DNA of 64,000 nucleotides from Aldehydirespirator sp965261105 (GTDB taxonomy: Bacteria; Actinomycetota; Acidimicrobiia; Acidimicrobiales; Aldehydirespiratoraceae), in the NCBI GenBank assembly GCA_965261105.1, contig CBDHCM010000006.1, positions 1,922,001-1,986,000 of the forward strand, in the 5' to 3' direction. The translations under genes were made by a program, and so were the position numbers. Position 1 is the first letter of the stretch. Each line of letters begins with the position of its first letter. Shown here in pieces: positions 55,426 through 63,469 of the stretch. The notes under the pieces are model-generated. The model was not told where the DNA came from. It was given only the letters and a program-made list of their open reading frames with translations, and did no database searches.

Positions 55426-57645
55426 ATGACCACCCAAGACACCAACCCTGCCCAAGCAGCGCCGGCCGCCAGGTGCCCCGTGTTGCATGAGGCGCCCGCC
55501 GCCATGGGCTCGCTGGCCAACCAGCACTGGTGGCCCGAGCAGCTGAACCTGAGGCCTCTCAACAAGAACTCGCCGCTGACCGATCCCATGGGCGGCTCCT
55601 TCGACTACGCGGAGGAGTTCAACAGCCTCGACCTCGCCGCGGTGAAGGCCGACATCGAGGAGGTGCTGACCACCTCACAGGACTGGTGGCCGGCCGACTA
55701 CGGCCATTACGGGCCGCTGATGATCCGCATGGCGTGGCACAGCGCCGGCACCTACCGCATCCATGACGGGCGGGGCGGGGGCGGCTCGGGCACGCATCGC
55801 TTCGCGCCGCTCAACAGCTGGCCCGACAACGCCAACCTCGACAAGGCCCGCCGGGTACTTTGGCCGGTCAAGCAGAAGTACGGCCGCAAGATCTCATGGG
55901 CCGATCTGATGATCCTCACCGGGAACGTGGCGTTGGAGTCGATGGGCTTGGAGACGTTCGGTTTCGGCGGCGGCCGCACCGACGTGTGGGAGCCCGAGGA
56001 GGACATCTACTGGGGCCCCGAGACCGGCTGGCTCGACGATGAGCGCTACAGCGGCGACCGCGAGCTCGCCGACCCGCTCGGCGCGGTGCAGATGGGCCTG
56101 ATCTATGTGAACCCCGAGGGGCCCAACGGAACGCCCGACCCACTCGCCGCGGCCCGCGACATCCGCGAGACGTTCGCCCGCATGGCCATGGACGACACCG
56201 AGACGGTTGCGCTGATCGCCGGGGGGCACACCTTCGGAAAGACCCACGGCGCGGCCGACGGCGACCAGTACGTCGGCCCCGAGCCCGAGGGCGCCAGCCT
56301 GGAGGAGCAGGGCCTGGGGTGGACGAGCACTTTCGGCACCGGCAAGGCGGGCGACGCCATCACCAGCGGGCTCGAGGGCGCCTGGACGCCCACCCCGGTG
56401 ACCTGGGACAACACCTTCTTCGAGACCCTGTTCGGCTACGACTGGAAGCTGTCGAAGAGCCCGGCGGGCGCGTGGCAGTGGGTTCCCACCGATGCTGCCG
56501 CGGCCGGCACCGTGCCCGACGCTCACGATCCGTCGAAGCGGCACACGCCGGTGATGTTGACCACGGACCTGTCGCTGCGCATGGACCCCGCCTACGAGGC
56601 GATCTCGCGGCGCTTCCTGGAGAACCCCGACGAGTTCGCCGACGCCTTCGCCCGGGCCTGGTTCAAGCTCGTGCATCGCGACATGGGGCCGGTGGCGCGG
56701 TATCTGGGCCCGGAGGTCCCCGACGAGGAGCTGATCTGGCAGGATCCCGTTCCCGCCGTCGACCACGAGCTGGTCGACGACTCCGACGTTGCCGCGCTCA
56801 AGGCCAGGATCCTCGATTCCGGGCTCTCGGTGTCCCGGCTGGTGGCGACCGCCTGGGCGTCGGCGTCGACGTTCCGCGACAGCGACCTGCGCGCCGGGGC
56901 CAACGGCGCCCGCATCCGACTCGCCCCCCAGAAGGATTGGGAGGCCAACGACCCCGCTTCGCTGGCGGAAGCCCTGGCGGCCCTCGAAGGGGTCCAGGCC
57001 GAGTTCAACGGCTCCCAGAGCGGCGCCACGCGGGTGTCGCTCGCGGATCTGATCGTCCTGGGCGGGTGCGCCGCCGTGGAGGAGGCGGCCCGCCGCGCCG
57101 GCTGCGAGGTTGCGGTCCCGTTCGCGCCGGGACGCACCGACGCCTCGCTGGAGCAGACCGACGTCGAGTCGTTCGCTGTGCTGGAGCCGACCGCCGACGG
57201 GTTCCGCAACTACTGGCGGGCCGGTGACAAGCGCCGACCCGAGACGGTGCTGGTGGACCGGGCCAGCCTGCTGTCTCTGACGGCGCCGGAGATGACGGTG
57301 CTCGTCGGCGGCCTCCGTGCCCTGGGCACCAACTCGGCGGGCTCGTCGCTGGGTGTGCTCACCGACCGGGCCGGGACGCTGACCAACGACTTCTTCGTGA
57401 ACCTGCTCGACATGGGCACGCAGTGGCGGGTGTCGGAGACCGAGCACGTCTACGAGGGCCGCGACGCCGGGACCGGCGCCCTCCAGTGGACGGCCACCGC
57501 GGTCGACCTCGTGTTCGGCTCGAACTCCCAGCTGCGAGCCATCGCCGAGGTCTACGGAGCCGACGACGCCCAGGAGAAGTTCGTGCACGACTTCGTGGCC
57601 GCATGGCACAAGGTCATGAACCTCGATCGGTTCGACCTGGCCTGA
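55426..57645 (+). CDS. katG: catalase-peroxidase
   Basis: Bifunctional heme enzyme of 739 residues. Distal residues R101, W104 and H105 lie in IRMAWHSAGTYR; the covalent adduct partners are W104, Y227 in MGLIYVNPEG and M253 in ETFARMAMDD. The proximal His268 is in AGGHTFGKTHG. The duplicated C-terminal domain is present, so the protein is full length. ATG 55426 follows AAGGAG. It removes H2O2, likely relevant to the oxygenases nearby. Confidence 0.97.
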   Translation: MTTQDTNPAQAAPAARCPVLHEAPAAMGSLANQHWWPEQLNLRPLNKNSPLTDPMGGSFDYAEEFNSLDLAAVKADIEEVLTTSQDWWPADYGHYGPLMIRMAWHSAGTYRIHDGRGGGGSGTHRFAPLNSWPDNANLDKARRVLWPVKQKYGRKISWADLMILTGNVALESMGLETFGFGGGRTDVWEPEEDIYWGPETGWLDDERYSGDRELADPLGAVQMGLIYVNPEGPNGTPDPLAAARDIRETFARMAMDDTETVALIAGGHTFGKTHGAADGDQYVGPEPEGASLEEQGLGWTSTFGTGKAGDAITSGLEGAWTPTPVTWDNTFFETLFGYDWKLSKSPAGAWQWVPTDAAAAGTVPDAHDPSKRHTPVMLTTDLSLRMDPAYEAISRRFLENPDEFADAFARAWFKLVHRDMGPVARYLGPEVPDEELIWQDPVPAVDHELVDDSDVAALKARILDSGLSVSRLVATAWASASTFRDSDLRAGANGARIRLAPQKDWEANDPASLAEALAALEGVQAEFNGSQSGATRVSLADLIVLGGCAAVEEAARRAGCEVAVPFAPGRTDASLEQTDVESFAVLEPTADGFRNYWRAGDKRRPETVLVDRASLLSLTAPEMTVLVGGLRALGTNSAGSSLGVLTDRAGTLTNDFFVNLLDMGTQWRVSETEHVYEGRDAGTGALQWTATAVDLVFGSNSQLRAIAEVYGADDAQEKFVHDFVAAWHKVMNLDRFDLA

Positions 57646-57659
57646 CGCCAACGCGACAT

Positions 57660-58036
57660 CTGAGGCGGGCCAGCCCCGCCGTGCGCCGGATGTTCCCGCT
57701 CGGCCGTAGGGGCTCCTCCGTCAACGAGGAGGCCAGCAGGGCGCGGGCATAGGGGTGCTGAGGACGGTTGAGCAGGGCCTCGGCCGGCTGCTGCTCCACG
57801 ATCTCGCCCAAGGCGCGCACCGGATCCACTCCCGTGGTGCCGGTGGTCCCCAGCGCCGAGCACAGGAAGGCAGGCTCGAGTCCGGCCCGCCGGTCCCACG
57901 CGATCGCGGCCGCCAGCGTCGCGGGCCTCAGCGCGAACTCCGGGCCGGTGTCGAGCAGCCTGATGTGGTCGTAGCCGGCTACCCGGGCGCCCTTCTCGAT
58001 GGAGGAATGGGCCTGGCTGGAGGCGTAGGCCACCAT
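57660..58036 (-). pseudogene. chimeric remnant: decarboxylase middle fused to oligopeptide ABC ATPase tail
   Basis: From 58036 the frame reads MVAYASSQAHSSIEKGARVA, PEFALRPATLAAAIAWDRRA and GTTGTTGVDPVRALGEI, the middle of an aromatic amino acid decarboxylase. Without frame change it becomes GEIVEQQPAEALLNRPQHPY then ARALLASSL, the C-terminus of an oligopeptide-type ABC ATPase (57660-57820). The join is at the shared GEI codons near 57805. Neither part can function. Bases 57799-57906 match 16053-16160 at about nine in ten positions. Confidence 0.82.
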
Positions 58037-58212
58037 CTGCTCGATGCGCTAGCTCGGGTCGGAGCCTGATCGAACGACCATCGACCGATAGGAAGGCGTC
58101 AACGTCGAGGACTACGAGCGCTGGGTCCGCGAGCGGGACTACCCGTACGCCAGATCCTTCGGCTCGGGTGGCGACTTGAGATCTTCGCCTTGCGATTCAC
58201 CACGCGGCGGGC
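58037..58212. other. unassigned spacer
   Basis: Continues the pseudogene region. A short plus-strand frame, EDYERWVRERDYPYARS near 58105-58160, looks protein-like, but I do not recognise it. Confidence 0.3.
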
Positions 58213-59463
58213 CTACACCAGTGTGCCCAAGGGAACGGCGGCGATGCGGTCGCCGATGCGGAAGGCTGTGGCGCCTGGATGGACCACGAGCCCGGCGCGG
58301 AAGGACTCGCCGAGGCGGTCCCGCAGTGCCGCGAGGTGGCGGGTGTCGGTCGCGCTCACCGTGTGTGAGAGCTTCGACTCGAAGGCGAGGACGCTCCCGT
58401 CGGGCAGTTCGGCGATCAGGTCGATCTCGCGGTCGCCTCCGGCTGACCGCAGGTGACCGAACCGCCAGCCCAGCCCGAGCGCCTCGGCAGTCGCCCTGAT
58501 CTGGCACACAACGGCGCTCTCGAAGAGTTCTCCGAGGCGCGTTCGGCGCCCGCTCAGCACCGAGGCTGTGTCGTGGTGGTCGGCGGCCGCGAGCGCAGGG
58601 TCGACCAGATGCCGTTTGGGCCGCTTGGTCAGCCGTTTCAGCCGGTTGTGAGACCAGCCGGGCAGTTCCTCGATCAGCCCGAGTCGGTTCAGCAGGTCGT
58701 GGTAGGTATCGCCGGTGGCTTTGGCCACCTCGGCGGCGTGGTGGATGGTGGCGTGCTCGGCAGTGGTGCCGACCGAGGCGCCGTAGGCGCGCACGTAGCG
58801 GCGGAGCTTGCTCACGTTGCGGAGCACCGAGACGATCTCGGCGAGGTCGCGCGACACGGAAAGGTCCAGGTAGGAGCGCAGCGCCTCCTGATGGTCCGCC
58901 GGAGCCATACCGAGGTACCCGGGCAGCCCCGACTCCACCGTGGGGGCCACCTGCTCGGCTTGCGAGAAGGGCGAGCGGGCGCCGCGGGCTGCGTCGATGC
59001 CGTGCTCCGCTAGGTCGGCCAAAGCGACGGAGGGTTCGGCGCCCCGCCTCTCCGAGAGCGTCATCGGCCGCAGGCGGACGGCAAGGATCCGGCCGGCGCC
59101 TGCATGTATGTCGGCTGTGATCGCTGTCCTCGCCGACCCGCTGAGGATGAATCGGCCCGGCGACCGATCGTCATCGATCATGCGCCGCACCGCGTCCCAA
59201 ACGACCGGGACCCGCTGCCATTCGTCGATCAACACCGGCCTCGGCAACGACGCGCAGGCCGCTTCCGGGTCGTTGGCCACCATTTCGGCCGTCGGTGGAT
59301 GGTCCAACCGCAGCGTCGTTGCCGCAAGCCGCTGCGCGGTGCTGGTCTTGCCCGCTCCCCGGATGCCCTCGACAAGACAGGCCGGATGGACTTCGAGCAG
59401 CCGCGCCAAGCGCCCGTCGATGTGCCGCTGCAGATATTTTATGCATAAAAGACTAACAGACAA
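58213..59463 (-). CDS. AAA ATPase with DUF4143 domain
   Basis: 416-residue ATPase of the AAA_14-DUF4143 family. Walker A GIRGAGKT (33-40), Walker B VLIDEWQRVP and the sensor FILSGSART are followed by a DUF4143 domain with SVSRDLAEIVSVLRN. The C-terminal DREIDLIAELPDGSVLAFES ends in the D..ExK pattern of restriction-nuclease folds. The start appears to be TTG 59463, as no ATG/GTG precedes Walker A in frame. These genes are spread by transfer and are often solitary; role unknown. Confidence 0.85.
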   Translation of the reverse strand: MSVSLLCIKYLQRHIDGRLARLLEVHPACLVEGIRGAGKTSTAQRLAATTLRLDHPPTAEMVANDPEAACASLPRPVLIDEWQRVPVVWDAVRRMIDDDRSPGRFILSGSARTAITADIHAGAGRILAVRLRPMTLSERRGAEPSVALADLAEHGIDAARGARSPFSQAEQVAPTVESGLPGYLGMAPADHQEALRSYLDLSVSRDLAEIVSVLRNVSKLRRYVRAYGASVGTTAEHATIHHAAEVAKATGDTYHDLLNRLGLIEELPGWSHNRLKRLTKRPKRHLVDPALAAADHHDTASVLSGRRTRLGELFESAVVCQIRATAEALGLGWRFGHLRSAGGDREIDLIAELPDGSVLAFESKLSHTVSATDTRHLAALRDRLGESFRAGLVVHPGATAFRIGDRIAAVPLGTLV

Positions 59464-59477
59464 TCCACATTGTGGAT
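59463..59477. promoter_or_regulatory. palindrome at the ATPase gene start
   Basis: ATCCACA-T-TGTGGAT is a perfect 7-bp inverted repeat abutting the TTG start of the ATPase gene. It could be an operator. The remaining gap to 59661 shows only a loose GCTGGCTC/GAGCCAGC pair and no gene. Confidence 0.4.
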
Positions 59478-59661
59478 GATCTCTTGTCCCCGGAGTTTCC
59501 CACCGCCTAGGTTTGCTGGCTCCTCTATCACCATGGCTCGGCTATTTCGTTGAAGCCAGAAAGAGCCAGCATCACGTCTGTTTCGGATCACTGGGACGCA
59601 GCTAGCATCCTGCCCGCAACGTTGATGGGTGGCTCATCAGACCGGCGCGCGGCCTAGACCG

Positions 59662-60633
59662 TTAGCCAGCCGTTTGGCTGTTCAGCGCCCGGTCGAGCGC
59701 GGCCATCTCGTCGCGGTGCCAGCGCTGGGAGGTGTCGGACTGGGGAACGAAGCTGGACGAGCCGTGGAACGCGCCCGGGTAAACGTGCAGTTCGCAGGGC
59801 ACCTCGGCCCCTAGCAGCGCCTGGGCGTAGGCGATGTCCTCGTCGAGGAACATGTCGAGGCTGCCGACGGTGATGATGGCCGGCGGGAGCCCGCCGAGGT
59901 CGGTCGCCCGGGCCGGAGCGGCGTGGTACGGGACGTCGTCGGCGCCGTTGTTGGCGTCGAGGTAGGCGGACCAGCCCGCCGCGTTGGCGTCCCGGTTCCA
60001 TAGCCGGCTGTCGTCGATCATGAAGCTGGACGGCGTGTCGTTGCGGTCGTCGAGCATCGGGAACCTCAGCAGCTGGAAGCAGGGGCTGACCTGCTTGCGA
60101 TCGCGGGCCAGCAGGGCGAGCCCCGCGGCGAGGCCGCCGCCCGCGCTGGCACCGCCGACGGCGATGCGGGCTGTGTCCAGGCCGAATGCCTCGGCCTGTT
60201 CGAAGAACCACACGAGGCCGCAGTAGCAGTCCTCCAGCGGGGTCGGATACGGGAACTCGGGCGCCAGGCGATAGTCGACGGACGCCACCACCACGTCGAG
60301 GTCGGAGGCGATCGCCGCGCAGCTGGCGTCGTTCATGTCGACGCTTCCCAGCACCATGCCGCCGCCGTGGATCCAGTACAGGCCGGGACTGCGGTCGCGT
60401 CGCTGCTTGGGCCGGTAGACGCGGACGAGCACCTGATGGCCGTCGACAGCCTCGGCGTGATGGTCGGCGATCTCGACCGTGTCAGGAATCTCGGGCACGG
60501 GCAGGAGAGCCATGAGCTCGTCGAAGCTTGCCCGCGCCGCGGCCAGGTCGGAGAGGTCGAGCAGATCGCCGGGCAGCATCTCCAGCACCGCAAGGTGCTC
60601 GGCATCGAGGTGATCTTCGAGGTTGATGCTCAT
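59662..60633 (-). CDS. HSL-family alpha/beta hydrolase (esterase)
   Basis: Carboxylesterase of the hormone-sensitive lipase group, 323 residues. The oxyanion hole IHGGGMVLGS, nucleophile elbow GGASAGGGLA, acid in GSLDMFLDED and His in GAFHGSSSF form a complete active site; DYRLAPEFPYP is the family signature. No signal peptide, so cytoplasmic. ATG 60633. Neighbours on both sides are remnants or unrelated, so the ester substrate is unknown. Confidence 0.92.
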   Translation of the reverse strand: MSINLEDHLDAEHLAVLEMLPGDLLDLSDLAAARASFDELMALLPVPEIPDTVEIADHHAEAVDGHQVLVRVYRPKQRRDRSPGLYWIHGGGMVLGSVDMNDASCAAIASDLDVVVASVDYRLAPEFPYPTPLEDCYCGLVWFFEQAEAFGLDTARIAVGGASAGGGLAAGLALLARDRKQVSPCFQLLRFPMLDDRNDTPSSFMIDDSRLWNRDANAAGWSAYLDANNGADDVPYHAAPARATDLGGLPPAIITVGSLDMFLDEDIAYAQALLGAEVPCELHVYPGAFHGSSSFVPQSDTSQRWHRDEMAALDRALNSQTAG

Positions 60634-60979
60634 ATCCCTACCTTCTCACCGGCGCCAGCGTGATGACCAACACTGCAACTGGATGCGCTCGCTGAGGATC
60701 TGGGCCAACCCATCGTGTCGATGTCGATCCGGGCACTGCCAGCGGAGTTCCCAGACGACATCGTGACGCTGGGCCGGATCCCGTACGAGGCCAGCGCCGA
60801 TGCCGTCATGTACCGGCGGGTGCTTGACGACCCACATCCTCCCTCAGGAGATCACCCAGACTCGGTCACCCCCGGCCCGACGCAGAAGGGACAACGTCTC
60901 AGGTTGTCACACCTAGCGAGCGGCCCGACGCTCCACCGCTGGACGGCTCCTGGTGTGGTGGGCCGTCCACCAAGCCGCT
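60634..60979. other. intergenic region with a hypothetical gene remnant
   Basis: A plus-strand frame (about 60676-60845) reads LDALAEDLGQPIVSMSIRAL, PAEFPDDIVTLGRIPYEASA and DAVMYRRVLDDP, which looks like real protein but lacks a start and ends in low-similarity sequence. I take it as the N-terminal scrap of a lost hypothetical protein. Nothing else is seen before the amidohydrolase stop. Confidence 0.35.
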
Positions 60980-62347
60980 TCAGCCCATTATCGGCTCGTC
61001 GGGCACGCCGGCCTCGTAGCGTTCCCAGAAGGCGGGGGCGGCCTCGCGGCAGCGGGCCTTGACCTCCTGTTCGTCGACGGTCAGCAGCTCGCGGTCCCTC
61101 ATGAGGACCTCTCCGGCGACGATGGTGGTGGTGATCATCGACTCGTTCATGGCGAAGATCAGATGACCGCCGATGTTGGCGGGCGTCATCGGGGTCGCCG
61201 GGTGGTAGTCGACCAGGATCAGGTCGGCGGCTGCGCCCTCGGCTACCGTGCCTACGGGCGTGTCGGGGAAGTACAGGGACGCGAGGGCGGCGTTGTTGTA
61301 GACCGCCATCTCGAGGAGCTGATCGGGCGACAACCGCCGCCCGTCGCGGTGCGCGATCTTCTGGAGGAAGTAGGCGGCTTCGGCCTCTCGCCACATGGTG
61401 GGCGCCAGTCCGTCGTTTCCCAGGCACACCCTGACGCCGGCCCGCATCTGCGACTCGACGGCTGCGATGCCGTCGCCCACGTTCATGTTGTTGCGGGGCT
61501 GGTGACTCGACGCGGTGCCCGTGTCGGCCAGGAGCATGATCTCTCTGGCGTCGAGATGGATGGCGTGGGCCATGATCGAGCGGTCGCCGAGCATGTCGTG
61601 GTTGAAGAGCCGATCCACCGAGCGGGTGCCGGACTCGGCGAGGCTCCTGTACTGGTCGTACTCGTGCTCGCCGACGTGGACGTGGAACCCGACCCCGGCG
61701 GGCACCGACTCCCGGCACGCCGCCAGCGTGTCATCGCAGACCGTCATCGGCGCGTGGATCCCGAAGTTGGCCGCGATGCGCGCGCCGCTGATCGGGCCGC
61801 CGGAGCAGCGATCGACGAATCGGGCGTTCTCGGCGATGCCCGCGCCGGCTCGTTCGGGGCCGTCGCGGTCGGTGACCTCGAAACATAGAACGGCCCGCAG
61901 GCCAGCGCTGGAGATCACCGACGCGATCAAATCGAGGACCCCGTCGATGCAGTTGGGCGAGGAGTGGTGATCGAAATAGGTCGTGGTGCCGTTCTTGATG
62001 GCGTCGACCGTCCCGACCTCGACCGCGAGGCGCACCTCTTCCTCCCCGAGCGCCCGGTCATAGGGCCACCAGAGCCGATCGAGGATCGTCGGCAGGGTGA
62101 TCGGGGGGTGATGGGGAACGTTCATCCCCACCGCGAAGGCACTGTAGAAGTGGCCGTGGGCGCAGATGTTCCCAGGCAGGATGTACTGGCCGCCAGCATC
62201 GAGTCTCGCCGCGCCGCCGTGACGGTCCTCCAGCTCGGCGCTGGGCCCGATCGCGACGATCCCGCCGTCCTCGATGAGCAGCGCATGGTCGTCCATGATC
62301 TCGTTCGGCCGTCCCCAGGTGACGACAGTGCCGTTGGTGATCAGCAC
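60980..62347 (-). CDS. SsnA-like amidohydrolase
   Basis: Metal-dependent deaminase/hydrolase of 455 residues, of the TRZ/ATZ branch. Ligands are H-x-H in CAHGHFYSAFA, His in GVGFHVHVGEHEYDQ, His in MAHAIHLDAREI and Asp in CLGNDGLAPTM. The segment ITLPTILDRLWWPYDRALGE and GTTTYFDHHSSP resemble SsnA, a protein encoded with selenium-dependent molybdenum hydroxylases in enterobacteria. GTG 62347. It follows an LLM gene (48 bp) and a deaminase gene, together a possible purine or N-heterocycle operon. Confidence 0.85.
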   Translation of the reverse strand: MLITNGTVVTWGRPNEIMDDHALLIEDGGIVAIGPSAELEDRHGGAARLDAGGQYILPGNICAHGHFYSAFAVGMNVPHHPPITLPTILDRLWWPYDRALGEEEVRLAVEVGTVDAIKNGTTTYFDHHSSPNCIDGVLDLIASVISSAGLRAVLCFEVTDRDGPERAGAGIAENARFVDRCSGGPISGARIAANFGIHAPMTVCDDTLAACRESVPAGVGFHVHVGEHEYDQYRSLAESGTRSVDRLFNHDMLGDRSIMAHAIHLDAREIMLLADTGTASSHQPRNNMNVGDGIAAVESQMRAGVRVCLGNDGLAPTMWREAEAAYFLQKIAHRDGRRLSPDQLLEMAVYNNAALASLYFPDTPVGTVAEGAAADLILVDYHPATPMTPANIGGHLIFAMNESMITTTIVAGEVLMRDRELLTVDEQEVKARCREAAPAFWERYEAGVPDEPIMG

Positions 62348-62395
62348 CGGGGGCCCCCTCGGCCCCGGCGCGGGGCGTGCCCGCCCGCGACCGGG

Positions 62396-63415
62396 CTAGA
62401 ACCCGTCGGCGAAGGCATCTATCACCTCTCGGATGTTGCCCTTCAGCGGGTACATGATCGGGCACGTCACCCCCGCGTCGACGTACTGGCGGACCTTGCG
62501 GCGGCAGTCCTCGGCAGTGCCGACGGCCATGATGTCGCGCACGATCTCGTCGGGAATGACCGCGCTGGCCCGCTCGTAGTCCTCCTCGGTGGCCGGCCAC
62601 CCCATCAGGGCCTTCGCCCGGTCGGCGACCTCCTCGCTGACGCCGCTGGCCTTCATGATGTGGGGCTCCGTGGCGAAGTAGTAGGCCGCCAGCTTCTTGC
62701 CCTCGTGCAGCGCGCTGTCGGGATCCTCGTCGCACATCGACACGACGATCAGCTCCGGGAGATCGATGTCGGAGATGGACCGCCCCGCCCTGTGGGCGCC
62801 CTTCTCCACCAGGGTGACGGCCCGGCGGACGTAGTCGACCGAGACGCCGTAGTTCAAGCAGACCCCGTCGCAGATCTCCCCGGCCAGCTCTAGCATCCTC
62901 GGGCCGGTCGCACCGAGGTAGATGGGTATGTCGCGCGGGGAGGTGTCTCCCCACACCACGTCGAGGGACACGCCGTCGAGGCGCACGAAGTCGCCGGTGT
63001 AGGTCACCGGCTCCATGGAGAACAGGGCCCTGATCGCCTCGATGTTCTCACGCATGGCCGCGAGCGGGCGGGTCATCTCCACGCCGACGCGGCCCGCGAT
63101 CGGCTCCCACCAGGCGCCGAGACCGAGCATCACGCGGCCCCGACCGTCGACCTTGCCGCCGAGTTCCCACATGGTGCTGAAGCTCGCCGCGATCACCACC
63201 GGGTTGCGGGTCCAGATGGGCAGGACCCCGGCGGCGACCTTGATGCGGCGCGTGTGCGTCAAGAATGCGCTCATGGCGACGATGCAGTCCCGCGCCAGAC
63301 GGTTGTCGCCCTGCCAGATCTCGCTGAAGGCCCGGTCCTCCATGTACAACGCGAGATCGAGCTCCTCTCGGATGTCGATCCTGTCCTGCATGTAGATGGC
63401 CATGCGCTGCGTCAC
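62396..63415 (-). CDS. LLM-class flavin/F420-dependent oxidoreductase
   Basis: 339-residue luciferase-like enzyme near the F420-dependent reductase group: FSEIWQGDNRLARDCIVAMS, KVAAGVLPIWTRNPVVIA, RVMLGLGAWWEPIAGRVGVE and IPIYLGATGPRMLELAGEI. The C-terminal VGTAEDCRRKVRQYVDAGV is typical. GTG 63415, with an ATG four codons on as alternative. It lies 54 bp after the deaminase gene and 48 bp before the amidohydrolase gene on the same strand. Confidence 0.88.
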   Translation of the reverse strand: MTQRMAIYMQDRIDIREELDLALYMEDRAFSEIWQGDNRLARDCIVAMSAFLTHTRRIKVAAGVLPIWTRNPVVIAASFSTMWELGGKVDGRGRVMLGLGAWWEPIAGRVGVEMTRPLAAMRENIEAIRALFSMEPVTYTGDFVRLDGVSLDVVWGDTSPRDIPIYLGATGPRMLELAGEICDGVCLNYGVSVDYVRRAVTLVEKGAHRAGRSISDIDLPELIVVSMCDEDPDSALHEGKKLAAYYFATEPHIMKASGVSEEVADRAKALMGWPATEEDYERASAVIPDEIVRDIMAVGTAEDCRRKVRQYVDAGVTCPIMYPLKGNIREVIDAFADGF

Positions 63416-63469
63416 TACAAGACCCTCCGTTGCCGGGGCTCGGTCGGTGTGTCCCTGCGGGCGGCCGTG

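Noticed and set aside
55894..57651. Long open frame antisense to katG, and similar long antisense frames over the IolD-like gene and the acyl-CoA synthetase gene
   Set aside because: They mirror GC-rich coding strands, have Arg/Gly/Ala-rich composition without recognisable motifs, and the opposite strand encodes clear enzymes.
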